A stretch of 64,000 bases of DNA, from NCBI RefSeq assembly GCF_001298525.1, contig NZ_CP012678.1, forward strand, positions 248,001 through 312,000, written 5' to 3'. Numbering within the stretch: position 1 is the first letter of the stretch; each line of letters starts with the position of its first letter. This DNA comes from Psychrobacter urativorans (GTDB taxonomy: Bacteria > Pseudomonadota > Gammaproteobacteria > Pseudomonadales > Moraxellaceae). The notes beneath the pieces were generated by a model that saw only the letters and a program-made list of their open reading frames with translations, was not told where the DNA came from and searched no databases. Shown one piece after another: positions 1 through 10,668 of this stretch. Both the position numbers and the translations under genes were made by a program.

Positions 1-2240
1 ACCAAGCGCGCTATAAGGCTGAAGATTGGCTGAATCGTATTGAAAGCAATATTATCCATCTCTATTTTGGCGCGCTTGATCAAACGCGTCCTATGCGCGC
101 TATTTTTAATGCGATGAATGGCTTTAAAAGTAGTCTACGCGCTAACCGTCATTATCAGCGTTATCATGCGGACAGCAAAAATGACGTCAATATTGCTAAT
201 GATGACGTGCTAGCCGTCGGGCAGGTCGAAGCCAAGCTATCACAAGTCAGTACCTTGCCATTAAAACTGAGTTTTATGCTTGATAGTATCGAGGACGAAT
301 TAGAAAGCCAACAAGTCAGTGCCGAGCCTACGGGCGTCATTACTTTTGGGCGTTTTGGCGCACTGCGTAACGTGCCTTTTGGCTTAGTCGTCATGCTCAA
401 TATGGACTTGTCTGAGTTTCCCAATCGTGATCGGGATAACCGTTATGATTTAATGAAAGCAGGCTTGGCAAAACGCGGCGATCGATTCAGTGAAGATGAT
501 GACAATGGCGCATTTTTGGATGCCTTACTGTGCGCCCGCAATGCCTGCTGGATTTTTTATAATGGTCAACGCTTGACGGATACCCATGAGCATCTGCCTG
601 CCAATCCGGTTAGCGAACTATTACAGTTCCTACAAGGAGAGATACAATGGCAATGGGATCCACTCAAAAATGCGCAAAAATCATTCAATATAGATAATAA
701 CTTAAACAGCAGTGCTATTAATGATAATAACGCGGCATTAACGGCACAAGTGCAACGTTATCTGCCTAAGCTTATTGAGCAGTGGTTGGTTACGCGTCAT
801 CCAGCATTACCTTTTGCTGAAGAAGTGTTTATAACGTCAGAAATATTAAGCACGCAAGCCGCCACTGATTCAGCAGAGGTATCTGAACAAAATTTCATGC
901 AAATGTTAGAGCGTGCGATGCAAGGCGAAAAGCTCAATCAAAAACAAACCAATGCTCCCGCAAAAGTCTGGCAAGATGTCTTTGAACATCTACAAGCACG
1001 AGATGTCGAGAATAACCAGCAGCCCATTAAAGTCAATCTGCCCACTAAAGCGGACTATGCGGTAATTGCTCAGCGCATTCAACCAAACAATGATACGAAT
1101 AACGATACCGACGAGAATTTTGATGTTGCTCATATTGATATGCAGTACTTATATCTACAGGTTCGCCATCCGGCAAGGTATTTCTTAAAAGAACAGCAAG
1201 TTCATATCGTATTGCCCGCTGAAGATACCGTGTATCAAGAGCCGCTATCGCTATCCAGTTTAGATGCTTATACTGTTAATGCACAACTGCTTAGTGGTTT
1301 GTACACAGCTACAAACGATAATTCTGTTGTTAATGAGAATACCAATCAGCAGGCAGCGCCAATAAATCGTCTATTATACGATCCTGTTATGCCTGCAGGG
1401 GTTGCACGCCAATCTACTCTAAATTATCAACAACTTAAAATCACCGAGCAGTGCCGTGAGTTTTCTGAAGAATTATCGTCAATGGGTATTCAGGTTAATA
1501 GACACTTTACCCTTGATGCTGACGATATTGATATTGAAAGCGCAGAAATTTGTCTCACATTATTAACCCCATGTGCAGAAAAAATGATTAGCGTTGATGC
1601 CGCTGATATGAATATTCAAGGTCAGATAAATATTAAAGGCTCAGTGCCTTTAGCGTTATCAGCAGAGAAGTTGTCAGCAGAAAAATCTCCTGAATTATGG
1701 CTCAATATCTTGCCGAATGGCGCGCGTACACAACATTTATTACGCTTTTGGCTAGCACACGTTTATTGGCAAGTAGCGCGACGTACCACCGAAGCGCAAG
1801 TTACTGCTAATGATGGTAGAAGTATTTGGCGCTTTAATAAACCCAGCACGGAACATGCAAAATATAAAGGTAAGACGACTTTTTCGTTAGCACCTATTGC
1901 TTATGAGACTGCGTTGGCTGAATTGCTTAAATGGATTAGATTTGCCCAAATTGCAGGTAGTACACCTATGACAATATTGCCGATGTACGCCATTACTTAT
2001 CTTGATAAGGTCAGTGACGCTCAAAGGAAAGAGAGTGTATATCAGCCTAAGCGCGGTGATTTCGACAGTTGGTTATGGTCAGGTTATAACAGTGATATGA
2101 CTTATGATACCTGCTCGCAGCATGAGTTATGGCAGTATATTTTGCAAAAACAAGATGGCTTTACAGCGTTAACCGATGCCTTGCCAGTGTTAGCACAGCC
2201 TTTATTTGGGGCAATGAATACTGCCTTAATGCCACTATAG
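1..2240 (+). CDS. recC: RecC, exonuclease V gamma subunit (5'-truncated by window edge)
   Basis: C-terminal part (about 745 residues) of RecC, the Chi-recognising, helicase-like subunit of the RecBCD enzyme that processes double-strand breaks and degrades linear foreign DNA. The frame is open from base 3, so the ATG at base 93 is internal and the true start lies upstream of the window. Seen: the RecC core around residues 85-180 of the visible part (FGALRNVPFGLVVMLNMD, then FPNRDRDNRYDLM, DDDNGAFLDALLCAR and NPVSELLQFL), which matches the family block leading to the nuclease-like C-terminal domain. Asn/Gln/Asp-rich insertions (for example around bases 690-730 and 1080-1130) make it longer than enterobacterial RecC in places. 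recB follows after 98 bases on the same strand, so the genes are probably co-transcribed. Confidence 0.93.
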   Translation, partial: QARYKAEDWLNRIESNIIHLYFGALDQTRPMRAIFNAMNGFKSSLRANRHYQRYHADSKNDVNIANDDVLAVGQVEAKLSQVSTLPLKLSFMLDSIEDELESQQVSAEPTGVITFGRFGALRNVPFGLVVMLNMDLSEFPNRDRDNRYDLMKAGLAKRGDRFSEDDDNGAFLDALLCARNACWIFYNGQRLTDTHEHLPANPVSELLQFLQGEIQWQWDPLKNAQKSFNIDNNLNSSAINDNNAALTAQVQRYLPKLIEQWLVTRHPALPFAEEVFITSEILSTQAATDSAEVSEQNFMQMLERAMQGEKLNQKQTNAPAKVWQDVFEHLQARDVENNQQPIKVNLPTKADYAVIAQRIQPNNDTNNDTDENFDVAHIDMQYLYLQVRHPARYFLKEQQVHIVLPAEDTVYQEPLSLSSLDAYTVNAQLLSGLYTATNDNSVVNENTNQQAAPINRLLYDPVMPAGVARQSTLNYQQLKITEQCREFSEELSSMGIQVNRHFTLDADDIDIESAEICLTLLTPCAEKMISVDAADMNIQGQINIKGSVPLALSAEKLSAEKSPELWLNILPNGARTQHLLRFWLAHVYWQVARRTTEAQVTANDGRSIWRFNKPSTEHAKYKGKTTFSLAPIAYETALAELLKWIRFAQIAGSTPMTILPMYAITYLDKVSDAQRKESVYQPKRGDFDSWLWSGYNSDMTYDTCSQHELWQYILQKQDGFTALTDALPVLAQPLFGAMNTALMPL

Positions 2241-2338
2241 TTTTTATCACAGCGATAACTGTCGCTGTCTGTATATCCATTAAGAAGTAACTAAGCAGCC
2301 ATACTATTACCATGAATATCATGAACGAGTGACCTTTT

Positions 2339-5300
2339 ATGACGCAAACGATGCTTAAAGCCAATAATAAAAATTATAATGAAAATAATGACTTTGAACC
2401 TATGGAAAAAACTATTGAGACTATCTGTCAATCTTACAGTGCTCAGCAACAGCCACCAGCAGTACGCGTACCGTTACATGGTAAATATCTGATTGAAGCG
2501 TCAGCAGGCACGGGGAAAACGTGGACGTTGACCGGCATTGTACTGCGCTTACTGATTGAGGCAAAACGTGCACCCGAACACATTATTGCTACTACTTTTA
2601 CTCGTGCTGCTGCTGCTGAGATGCGCGAGCGTATTCATGCACGCTTGGTTGATTTTCATCAATTATTACAATGGTTTAATAAGCTACAGGCAAATTCTGC
2701 CACCCATCCCATTCTGTATCCGCAGCTGATGGCTAGCAATGTTAACCAAAACAAGATGTCTGACGTTGCAAATAATAAAGATAATGAAAAGTTAGAATCG
2801 TCTAACAAAGTGACTCCAGAGCAACGACAAACACGGCAGCAATGGTTAGAACAACAAGCCAAGCTGGCAGGCTATACAGATTTAATGGCTGACCCTATTA
2901 ATAGCCACTTATTAAGCTATCTCTTAGACAATACCGAGCGTTATCCGTTAATGGAAGCCATTAGGCGTACGGCATTGGTACTTACGACGTTGGATAAACT
3001 ATTTGTAGGAACGTTAGATAGTCTGTCACAAAAATGGCTTTCTGAGTATAGTGCCGAGACTGGACATCAACAAGGGGTACAAATTAGCGATCATGAACAG
3101 GTCGTTATCGAGAGCATTATCCACGATAAAGTACGTGCGTTTCACAGTGCTATGTATAACCAACAACCGGAGGTTTACGCATTATTACAGCATACCAAGC
3201 GCTTAACCTCTCCTGTGGATCATCTGTCCGTCGCGCAAAAATCTATTCAGTTCATCTCAACGCCTATTGAGGAAGTGGAACTGGGCGCTACGATTGACTT
3301 TGACGCTTATCGACAAGCTTTAGAGGACTTTAAAAATTGTGATTTAAAAGATATTGAGCCGTATTTTGACTTGGAATATCGTACCGCGCAAGGGTTTGGT
3401 AAAGCGGGTAAAGTCGGTAAAAATATCGGGGCTATAGGCGCTATTCAACAAGCTATCCATCAGTATGGAGAGGTTTTTTTTACACATATAGAGGCTCAGG
3501 CGGACGTTTTATATACAGAATTACCGAATGCTTTTATTAGTAAAGAAGAAGGTGGAAAGGTTTTTAACAAAGGTAAAGAAGCCGAACGCTTGGCTTTTAT
3601 TAACCTTAAAGGTATAAGCGCTTTAAAGACCTTGCATGATTATACAGAGCGGCTGAATCTTTATCTAGATTCCCTGATTGAAAACCTAAACCGTGATATT
3701 GCTATCAAAGTACGAGAAAAATTGCCAGCGATATTAGAAGCCCGACGCGAGACTACTTTTGCGCTACAGATGGTACGCTTAAACCAAGCGCTGTCAGGCA
3801 AGCAAGGTGAGCGTCTAGCGCGTTACATCCGTCATCATTATCCAGTGGCACTGATTGATGAGTCACAAGATATTAATGGCGAGCAGGCGCGTATGATTGA
3901 GCGCATCTATATTAAGCAAAGCAGTATTAAGCAATACAGTAAAGAGGATAAAGATACCCATCGCGGCTTTTTATTATTGGTTGGTGACCCGAAGCAGGCG
4001 ATTTATGGTTTTCGTGGCGGTGATGTTGCCAATTACAACGCGATGAAAGCACATTTTGATGATAAGCATATGATGAGTCTTGATGTGAATCGTCGCTCAA
4101 ATGAGCGTTTGATTACTGCGCTTAATCATTGGTTTGGCAGGTCTCAACCCATCACTAATGCGGATGATAAGTCAGAATCATCAACCGCTGATGCCTTGGC
4201 ACAACTGGGTAAAGGTATCTATTATCAGCATATCACTGCGGTAAAAAGGGATGAGCACTTATCATGGCAGCCACCAGTATCTCAGCCGTGTGCTATGTCG
4301 CCTGAAGTCACTGCTATTTTACCGAACAATCCTGTCAGTATTATCCATCTGCCCTATAATAAAGAAGCAAAATATAATGACTGTGAGCTGACCGCGTTAC
4401 ATATTGCCGCTTTGCTAGCCAGTCAACAAACCATCAATGGGCGACCATTAAAACCAAGTGATATCGGAGTATTAGGGCGTAGAAAGCACGAACTCAAACA
4501 AGTGGAAGATATGCTTACCAAGTTGGGTGTGCCTACGCTTGAGACGTCTGAAACGAATATTTTTGATACCGTTATTGCTGCTGACTTGGTGGCATTACTA
4601 GAAGCGATGCTACGTCCGCAGCGCCGCGATATTATCAATCGAGTGTTGACGGGTCATTTTTATCAATTGAGTCTGGCTGACGTACAAGCACTAATGTTAA
4701 GTGCTGATACCGATAATATAGAAGCGCAACATATGGATTCTGAGCAGGCAACGCTTAAACAGGGCTATAAACAGAATTACAAACAAAGCTATCAGGACTT
4801 TCAAACTTATTTGAAGACCGCGGCGAACCATTGGCAGCATGGTGGTATCTTATCTGCATTGCATTATGTGCTTGGCTATAATCCAATGGCGAAGCAGGGA
4901 AGTCATAAAAGCATTTGGGTCGGACTGGCGGCTTTAGAAGATGGCGCACGATATTTGATGGATTTGCGGCATTTATTGGATATTTTAGCGCAACACGGGA
5001 TGCATATCGGCGAGTACGAGCTATTGGCATGGTATAAGAAAAATATGAACAGCAAGCGCATACCGGAATGGGCACAGCAGCAGCCTTTACCGACTGAGTC
5101 CGGCGTGCAGCTAATGACCATTCATAAATCCAAAGGCTTGGAATTTCCAGTCGTCTATGTCGTTGGGCTCGATAATGCCAGTCCAAAAGCGGGCGGGCGT
5201 AGCAAACATAATTTATTTTTATATAATCATGATGTTGGTACTCATGAACTTAATAATGAAATTAATAGTAATCAAACAGAGCGCCGTTTATCTGCCAGTG

Positions 5301-6769
5301 CTGGCAAGCGCCATAGCAAGTCTGCAAAAGGCGATATTTCTACCGATCACTATGCCCAATTTGAAACGATTGAGAATTATGAAGAACTCAGACGGCTTGC
5401 CTACGTGGCATTTACGCGCGCTAGTGAGCAGCTGTATATTGTAATCAGCGATGTTTATAGTAGTGCAGGAAGTGAACGTAAACCAATTTTGCAATGGCTT
5501 GACGGTGACAACAAGGATAAAACTTTTACGCAGCCCGAACGTCTGCAAGCGCATACTGGCTGGATAGAATACGGCATGATTGAAACCAATGCTGAAACGA
5601 TTATTAAAGTTAATAATAACTTAAAAATGAATAGTCATTCGTCTGTAACCCGTTCTAATGCGATGACCCTTATTGATTATCAACCTGCTTACGACCAACT
5701 GCGTAACCATCAGTTTAAAGGTTGGGAAAAAACCAGCTTTACCGCGTTATCACGGCAGCTAGACGAACAAAGCCAAGCTCTGGCTGTTTTTGATGATGGT
5801 GTAGAAGATGATTTTGACTTAACGGATAGTATAAAATTATCACAGAGTAGATTGTCAGAAGACAATCAAGATATGAATGAGAGCGGTTCTATAATGTCCG
5901 CGGATAATATCCGCTTTCGCTTTGTTAAAGGCGCTAATGCCGGTACGTTTTTGCATCAAGTATTTGAAAAAATTGACTTTACTAACGATAATAAATGGTC
6001 GGCAGTAATTGATCAAGCCATTCGCCAGTATCAGTTACCACTTATCTATACCAGTGCCGCGTCGCAAAAACGATTGCAGAAAAATAAAATGAATGTCACA
6101 TTGGCAAATAATAGTGCGATAGTGGAGGAGCTTTCAGATATTGAGGAAGCCGAAATTCAGTTAGCAGCAGTTCATAACGAATTGATGGCGTGGATAGAAG
6201 ATGTTTTGTCTGCACCATTATTGGCATCTGGTCAGCCCTTAAAAGCGATTGCTGCTAACAAGCGTATTGCAGAGCTGGGCTTTAATATGGGTTTATCAGA
6301 CAGCTTCACACCTGAAGCAATCAATGAGATTTTTGAGAGGCATCTACCAGACGAACCTGAAAAACATATTCAACTGACTCCTCAATATTCCGAACACATT
6401 TACCGTTATTTACGTGGTGAAATTGATTTGGTTTATGAGCACGCTGGCAAGTTTCATATAGTGGATTATAAGAGTAATTATTTAGGAGATAGCCTAAGTA
6501 ATTACAACAATAAAAATCTAAAACTAGCTATGAACAAAACAGGATACTGGCTACAAGCAGCAATTTACCAAGTCGCTTTACATCGATTTTTGAATTTAAG
6601 AATAAACGATTATAAAAATAACGAAGAACAATATCTAGGAGCAGTAGAGTATGTATTTCTACGTGGTATCGACTCACAAGAGACGCATACTTACGGACGT
6701 ATTCAATGGCAAATCCCTTTTGCATTAATACAAGAGCTAGATACTCTATTTGGTAACGCCAACGTTTAA
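2339..6769 (+). CDS. recB: RecB, exonuclease V beta subunit (helicase-nuclease)
   Basis: UvrD-like 3'-5' SF1 helicase joined to the C-terminal RecB nuclease domain. Visible motifs: Walker A ASAGTGKTWTLTG near residue 55, Walker B ALIDESQDIN near 505, GDPKQAIYGFRGGD near 550, MTIHKSKGLEFPVV near 927, YVAFTRASEQLY near 1020. The nuclease metal site shows as GEIDLVYEH...HIVDYKSN (Asp near 1363, Asp/Lys near 1377). At 1476 residues it is about 300 longer than E. coli RecB; the extra length sits in Asn/Ser/Lys-rich linkers, for example near residues 140-165 and after the motif VI region. ATG 2339 has only a weak ribosome site; ATG 2402 is an alternative that still keeps Walker A. Its 3' end overlaps the first possible recD start. 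Confidence 0.95.
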   Translation: MTQTMLKANNKNYNENNDFEPMEKTIETICQSYSAQQQPPAVRVPLHGKYLIEASAGTGKTWTLTGIVLRLLIEAKRAPEHIIATTFTRAAAAEMRERIHARLVDFHQLLQWFNKLQANSATHPILYPQLMASNVNQNKMSDVANNKDNEKLESSNKVTPEQRQTRQQWLEQQAKLAGYTDLMADPINSHLLSYLLDNTERYPLMEAIRRTALVLTTLDKLFVGTLDSLSQKWLSEYSAETGHQQGVQISDHEQVVIESIIHDKVRAFHSAMYNQQPEVYALLQHTKRLTSPVDHLSVAQKSIQFISTPIEEVELGATIDFDAYRQALEDFKNCDLKDIEPYFDLEYRTAQGFGKAGKVGKNIGAIGAIQQAIHQYGEVFFTHIEAQADVLYTELPNAFISKEEGGKVFNKGKEAERLAFINLKGISALKTLHDYTERLNLYLDSLIENLNRDIAIKVREKLPAILEARRETTFALQMVRLNQALSGKQGERLARYIRHHYPVALIDESQDINGEQARMIERIYIKQSSIKQYSKEDKDTHRGFLLLVGDPKQAIYGFRGGDVANYNAMKAHFDDKHMMSLDVNRRSNERLITALNHWFGRSQPITNADDKSESSTADALAQLGKGIYYQHITAVKRDEHLSWQPPVSQPCAMSPEVTAILPNNPVSIIHLPYNKEAKYNDCELTALHIAALLASQQTINGRPLKPSDIGVLGRRKHELKQVEDMLTKLGVPTLETSETNIFDTVIAADLVALLEAMLRPQRRDIINRVLTGHFYQLSLADVQALMLSADTDNIEAQHMDSEQATLKQGYKQNYKQSYQDFQTYLKTAANHWQHGGILSALHYVLGYNPMAKQGSHKSIWVGLAALEDGARYLMDLRHLLDILAQHGMHIGEYELLAWYKKNMNSKRIPEWAQQQPLPTESGVQLMTIHKSKGLEFPVVYVVGLDNASPKAGGRSKHNLFLYNHDVGTHELNNEINSNQTERRLSASAGKRHSKSAKGDISTDHYAQFETIENYEELRRLAYVAFTRASEQLYIVISDVYSSAGSERKPILQWLDGDNKDKTFTQPERLQAHTGWIEYGMIETNAETIIKVNNNLKMNSHSSVTRSNAMTLIDYQPAYDQLRNHQFKGWEKTSFTALSRQLDEQSQALAVFDDGVEDDFDLTDSIKLSQSRLSEDNQDMNESGSIMSADNIRFRFVKGANAGTFLHQVFEKIDFTNDNKWSAVIDQAIRQYQLPLIYTSAASQKRLQKNKMNVTLANNSAIVEELSDIEEAEIQLAAVHNELMAWIEDVLSAPLLASGQPLKAIAANKRIAELGFNMGLSDSFTPEAINEIFERHLPDEPEKHIQLTPQYSEHIYRYLRGEIDLVYEHAGKFHIVDYKSNYLGDSLSNYNNKNLKLAMNKTGYWLQAAIYQVALHRFLNLRINDYKNNEEQYLGAVEYVFLRGIDSQETHTYGRIQWQIPFALIQELDTLFGNANV

Positions 6770-9089
6770 GAAAAATTCTCAATATACAAAAATAATGATA
6801 ATAAACGGATATATGATGAAAAACTCTCAAGATTTAACTCAAACAGATGAAAAAAATTCGAATACAGCCAAAAACAAATTTTCCGATTCAAAAAAAGAAC
6901 AACAAATATTGGTTATTAACAACCAAAGTAAAGTGGAATCAGATGTTAGTAACAGTTGGGCGACAACCATCTGTCAGTATTTATCACAGCGTCGAATACA
7001 GACGAAAGTTGCGTATCAGGCACAATTACAATCAAATAATATTTATGATGAAGATAGGGAGCCGCAAGACTGGTTATTCGACGCGATATTTGAAATACTG
7101 ATACAGCGCTTAGAGGAAGGGCATACCGTATTGGTGCTTAATGATAGTGATTCAAACACAAGTAGTTCTAGTAAGCTCTATAGGTGGCAACAGCAGCTGC
7201 TACAGCCTTTATTACAATCCCTACTTATTCCTACTAACGGAATAGTAGCAACAATAGATTTTGAGATTTTAGAAAATATAGCGTTGTGGGAGACACTATT
7301 ATTACAAACTATGCTATCAGAATATGAGCAGAAAATATTAAGACAGCGTTATAGTATCTGCGTCAGTCTGTATCATTATTTCCAATACGTATATGAACAC
7401 TCTAAAGATATCACTGATAGTTTAAATATTTTTATAAAAACCATAAAAAGTGCTCAACTGTTTGAAATAGTTAACATTAAAAACGAAATAATAAATAATC
7501 CAATAGTTTTTCAAATAGAAAACTCTTTAGAAAGTAATGCTGTTGCTAAAAAAAATATAAGCATTACTCTATGGCTACATCGTACATGGCAAGCTGAATA
7601 TGATCTTGCTCGTCATATTATTCGAATAAAACAACAAACCATTAATGAATTGCCAATAGTACTTAGTCCTCTTTTAAATGCTGAACAAAAAGCCGCGATT
7701 CATATGGCAAATCGTTCAGCCTTTAGTATTATTACGGGTGGTCCAGGAACAGGAAAGACTTTTACCGTTGCGCAGTTGGTTATTGCCTTACAACAAGCTC
7801 AAAATGATAATGAAGTAGGTAGCGTATCTAGTCACGCTAATCTTGCACTTGCAGCGCCAACAGGTAAAGCAGCACAGCGTATGCAAGAATCTTTGCAGGA
7901 TGCCATACAACACGCAGGCGTGACGATGCAATTACCTGAAGCGAAGACTATTCATCGATTACTGGGTATCGGACAGGGCGGGCGACCACGGTATAATACG
8001 GCTAACCCACTAAGTGAAGACATTGTTATTGTTGATGAAGCTTCAATGCTTGGGGTGGAGATGGCAAATTATTTAGTCAGTGCGATAAAACCTAATGCGC
8101 GACTTATATTATTAGGCGATGCCAATCAACTGGCTGCCGTTGATGCTGGTGCGGTACTTGCTGACTTATGCCGCATTCCAGTATTGCAAGATATTCATAA
8201 ACGCCTTGATGTGAGTCGCCGTTTTACGACAGAATCAGGCATTGGTAAGCTTGCAAGTCTTATTAATAGCAGTATTACTGACATGCCAGCCGTTTGGAAA
8301 TTAATGCAAGATGAAGAAACACTGAGCTTCTATCAGCTATCTAACCATCTATCAGAGCCTCTCTCAGAAAAAGAAATAGCCGTTACTAACGACAATTCAA
8401 TAAACACTTTCAGTACTTTAAAAGTATTAAAAATACTACTCGAAAAATATAGTCATTACATCAATGATAGTAAAAAAATATTGATAGAAACTAACACCTT
8501 AAAATCTCCCTCAACAGCACAATATATGACTTACTTTAAAGAACTTATGACCGTGCTTAATACCTTTAAAGTACTGACTGCCGGTCATAATGGGCGTTGT
8601 GGTGATCATTATATTAATCGCTACCTCAGTGAACAGCATAAAGAACAACTTAAGCTACCGTTATCTAAATCACCTTGGTACCACGGGCGACCAGTAATGA
8701 TTCTACAAAATAACTATGAATTAGGTCTATTTAATGGTGATATTGGTATTTGTTTACAAACCGAACGAGGCATTCTGCAAGTATTTTTTGAAAACAAAAT
8801 ACAAGGTATCGCCGTGAATATGTTCAGCGATGATATGATTGCAACCGCTTATGCTATGACTATTCATAAGTCGCAAGGATCAGAGTTTGAGCATGTTGCC
8901 ATCAGTTTTGATGATAATAACGCGCGATTACTCAGTCAAGAGCTTATCTATACAGCGGTAACTCGTGCAAAAAAACAAGTGACTATTTTTAGTACCACTT
9001 CGGCATTTACACGTGCACTGTCGACACCAACAGTTCGGCAAACAGGATTAGGCTTACAATTCGCAAACTTGGATAGCGTTACTGAATAA
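6750..9089 (+). CDS. recD: RecD, exonuclease V alpha subunit (5'-3' helicase)
   Basis: SF1B helicase subunit of RecBCD. Seen: Walker A GGPGTGKTFTVAQL near residue 330, LAAPTGKAAQRMQESL (motif Ia), VDEASMLGVEMANYLV (Walker B) near 428, LLGDANQLAAVDAGAVLADL (motif III), and the C-terminal AYAMTIHKSQGSEF and YTAVTRAKKQV motifs. At 779 residues it exceeds E. coli RecD (608); the excess is mostly N-terminal (about 1-290) and in an Asn/Ser-rich insert near 520-590. The longest frame starts at 6750, inside recB. Later ATGs at 6795, 6813 and 6816 are equally plausible because no strong ribosome site is visible, and translational coupling to recB is likely in either case. A terminator-like hairpin follows at 9134. 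Confidence 0.94.
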   Translation: MVTPTFKKNSQYTKIMIINGYMMKNSQDLTQTDEKNSNTAKNKFSDSKKEQQILVINNQSKVESDVSNSWATTICQYLSQRRIQTKVAYQAQLQSNNIYDEDREPQDWLFDAIFEILIQRLEEGHTVLVLNDSDSNTSSSSKLYRWQQQLLQPLLQSLLIPTNGIVATIDFEILENIALWETLLLQTMLSEYEQKILRQRYSICVSLYHYFQYVYEHSKDITDSLNIFIKTIKSAQLFEIVNIKNEIINNPIVFQIENSLESNAVAKKNISITLWLHRTWQAEYDLARHIIRIKQQTINELPIVLSPLLNAEQKAAIHMANRSAFSIITGGPGTGKTFTVAQLVIALQQAQNDNEVGSVSSHANLALAAPTGKAAQRMQESLQDAIQHAGVTMQLPEAKTIHRLLGIGQGGRPRYNTANPLSEDIVIVDEASMLGVEMANYLVSAIKPNARLILLGDANQLAAVDAGAVLADLCRIPVLQDIHKRLDVSRRFTTESGIGKLASLINSSITDMPAVWKLMQDEETLSFYQLSNHLSEPLSEKEIAVTNDNSINTFSTLKVLKILLEKYSHYINDSKKILIETNTLKSPSTAQYMTYFKELMTVLNTFKVLTAGHNGRCGDHYINRYLSEQHKEQLKLPLSKSPWYHGRPVMILQNNYELGLFNGDIGICLQTERGILQVFFENKIQGIAVNMFSDDMIATAYAMTIHKSQGSEFEHVAISFDDNNARLLSQELIYTAVTRAKKQVTIFSTTSAFTRALSTPTVRQTGLGLQFANLDSVTE

Positions 9090-9133
9090 AAGTGTCACTA
9101 AGCAAAGTATGTTTAATCTGAAAAATATGCCAT

Positions 9134-9162
9134 AAAAAAGTGCCCAATTCGGACACTTTTTT
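9134..9162. terminator. Bidirectional rho-independent terminator between recD and hpt
   Basis: AAAAAAGTG pairs with CACTTTTTT across an 11-base centre that itself contains a partial CC/GG pairing. The A-run on one side and T-run on the other let it serve both the plus-strand recBCD operon and the convergent hpt gene. Confidence 0.8.
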
Positions 9163-9178
9163 ATTAAAGAATAAAAGC

Positions 9179-9748
9179 CTAAGCTGATACTTTATTTTCT
9201 TTAATGGCATAAATACCCGGCAAATGGCGCAAATAGCCATGAAAATCCATACCACAGCCGTAAACATAGCGGTCAGCAACATTGATACCAACAAAATCAA
9301 CATCGAAACCGACCACTTTGCGATCATGTTCTTTGTTCAGCAAAACACAAGTCTCAATAGAGGCTGGCTGCTCTTTACCAAGCTCTTCAACAATGGCTTT
9401 TAAGGTAATACCTTCGTCAAAAATATCGTCAATCAGTAATACGTGCTCGCCTGCAATATTAACATCGGGCTTAAATTTCCAATCCAGCTCATTGGTTCCT
9501 TGGTTATCACGATAACGTGACGCATGAATATAGTGCATACGATGATAGAAGGTGAGGTGAGTGAGCAGTTGACCGGCTGGGATAAGTCCACCGTTCATCA
9601 CGACCATTACGATGGGATTCAGCCCAGCATAATGTAGGTTTAACTGTGCGGCAAGGCGCTCATAAGCAGCCGCAACTTCAATGCTACTGATGATACATTC
9701 TGAATTACGCAGGGTTTTTTCGATTTCTTGATTACTGATTTGGGTCAT
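9179..9748 (-). CDS. hpt: Hypoxanthine/guanine phosphoribosyltransferase
   Basis: Purine salvage enzyme that converts hypoxanthine or guanine plus PRPP to IMP or GMP in the cytoplasm. Seen: the PRPP-binding signature VLLIDDIFDEGITL near residue 105, preceded by the VVMNGGLIPAG loop and SRYRDNQGTNEL. The length of 189 residues fits the family. The start at 9748 has AAGG upstream with good spacing. The same block holds an NCS2 nucleobase permease at 14.4 kb, which would suit uptake plus salvage, but they are separate transcripts. The paralogue Hpt/Gpt substrate preference cannot be read from sequence alone. Confidence 0.9.
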   Translation of the reverse strand: MTQISNQEIEKTLRNSECIISSIEVAAAYERLAAQLNLHYAGLNPIVMVVMNGGLIPAGQLLTHLTFYHRMHYIHASRYRDNQGTNELDWKFKPDVNIAGEHVLLIDDIFDEGITLKAIVEELGKEQPASIETCVLLNKEHDRKVVGFDVDFVGINVADRYVYGCGMDFHGYLRHLPGIYAIKENKVSA

Positions 9749-9832
9749 GGGTGGCGCCTTCGGTAAAAAGTGCTGCTTATTTTAGCAAAATTTAACAAAT
9801 TTTCCCAATACAACCTGCATTTTAAGACGAAA

Positions 9833-10504
9833 TTAATCGTCTAGTTGTATTAAATAAGGGCGATAGAATATTGCGAGACGATTTAATCCGGCATTCGGTA
9901 GCTGTGGCAGCAGTTTATTAAGCGCCATGCTCATACCTTTATCGATAGCGGCTTTTGCGACTGGAACAGATTTGCGCTTAATCATGCCAAGCTTGAGTGT
10001 TTCAGTAAATCGACTCATAAAATGAGTCAGTGATTCATCAGTCATGGTCTCCAGTGCTATTTTAAACTGAGATCTATCAACATTGTCGGGTGTGATTGCG
10101 GCAAAACCTTCATTAATCGTTTGAGCAGACGACTCGGATAGTTTAAAACCGACACGTCGTACGCCTTGATTATCAATAAAGATACTCTTATCCTTCAAAA
10201 AGTTAAAGCTCGGTATAACGTCTTTATTGGTATCTTTACCTAGTAAAACATTCAATAAGGTTTCAGTCGTGCGTTCAATCGTATTGACAATTTTACGCAT
10301 AGACTCCTGCCGCTCAGGATTGGGGATGACGTCTATTAAACTGACCAACAAATTATCGTTTAATTCACGAGCAATTTGCTGCGTTAACGCATTGCGATAG
10401 GGGTAATAGTCTACTGCTTCATTGGTCGTAATAATGCTCTCCGCCTCGTCAATCATACTACTGAGTTTGTCTGAAGGTATAAATCCGAAATAATATGCCA
10501 TCAT
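9833..10504 (-). CDS. Conserved hypothetical protein, 223 aa
   Basis: I do not recognise this protein. It is 223 residues long, predicted soluble and largely helical, with no signal peptide or membrane segment. Its middle is rich in charged amphipathic stretches (SMRKIVNTIERTTETLLNVL) and the C-terminus is hydrophobic (LNRLAIFYRPYLIQ). A clear ribosome site (AAAGG) precedes the double ATG at 10504/10501. It lies between hpt and the DUF3482 GTPase on the same strand, with 164 bases to the latter, so operon membership is possible but not shown. Codon use looks like that of its neighbours, so it is probably a native lineage gene. Confidence 0.75.
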   Translation of the reverse strand: MMAYYFGFIPSDKLSSMIDEAESIITTNEAVDYYPYRNALTQQIARELNDNLLVSLIDVIPNPERQESMRKIVNTIERTTETLLNVLLGKDTNKDVIPSFNFLKDKSIFIDNQGVRRVGFKLSESSAQTINEGFAAITPDNVDRSQFKIALETMTDESLTHFMSRFTETLKLGMIKRKSVPVAKAAIDKGMSMALNKLLPQLPNAGLNRLAIFYRPYLIQLDD

Positions 10505-10668
10505 GTTGCCTTTATCTTATTATTTACTTGCTGAGGTTGAGAACAGGATTATATTAAAGTAATAGCATCGCGCCAGTATATTATATATGAGACTGTAAAC
10601 ATTTGATTGCAGAAAAGATGTGAAAAAATTTAATTAATCGCTTAAGTGGTATTTATAAGCGTTCTCAT

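Noticed and set aside
4755..5186. 143-codon frame antisense to recB
   Set aside because: Shadow of the recB reading frame; no independent start signal, and recB motifs occupy the other strand throughout.
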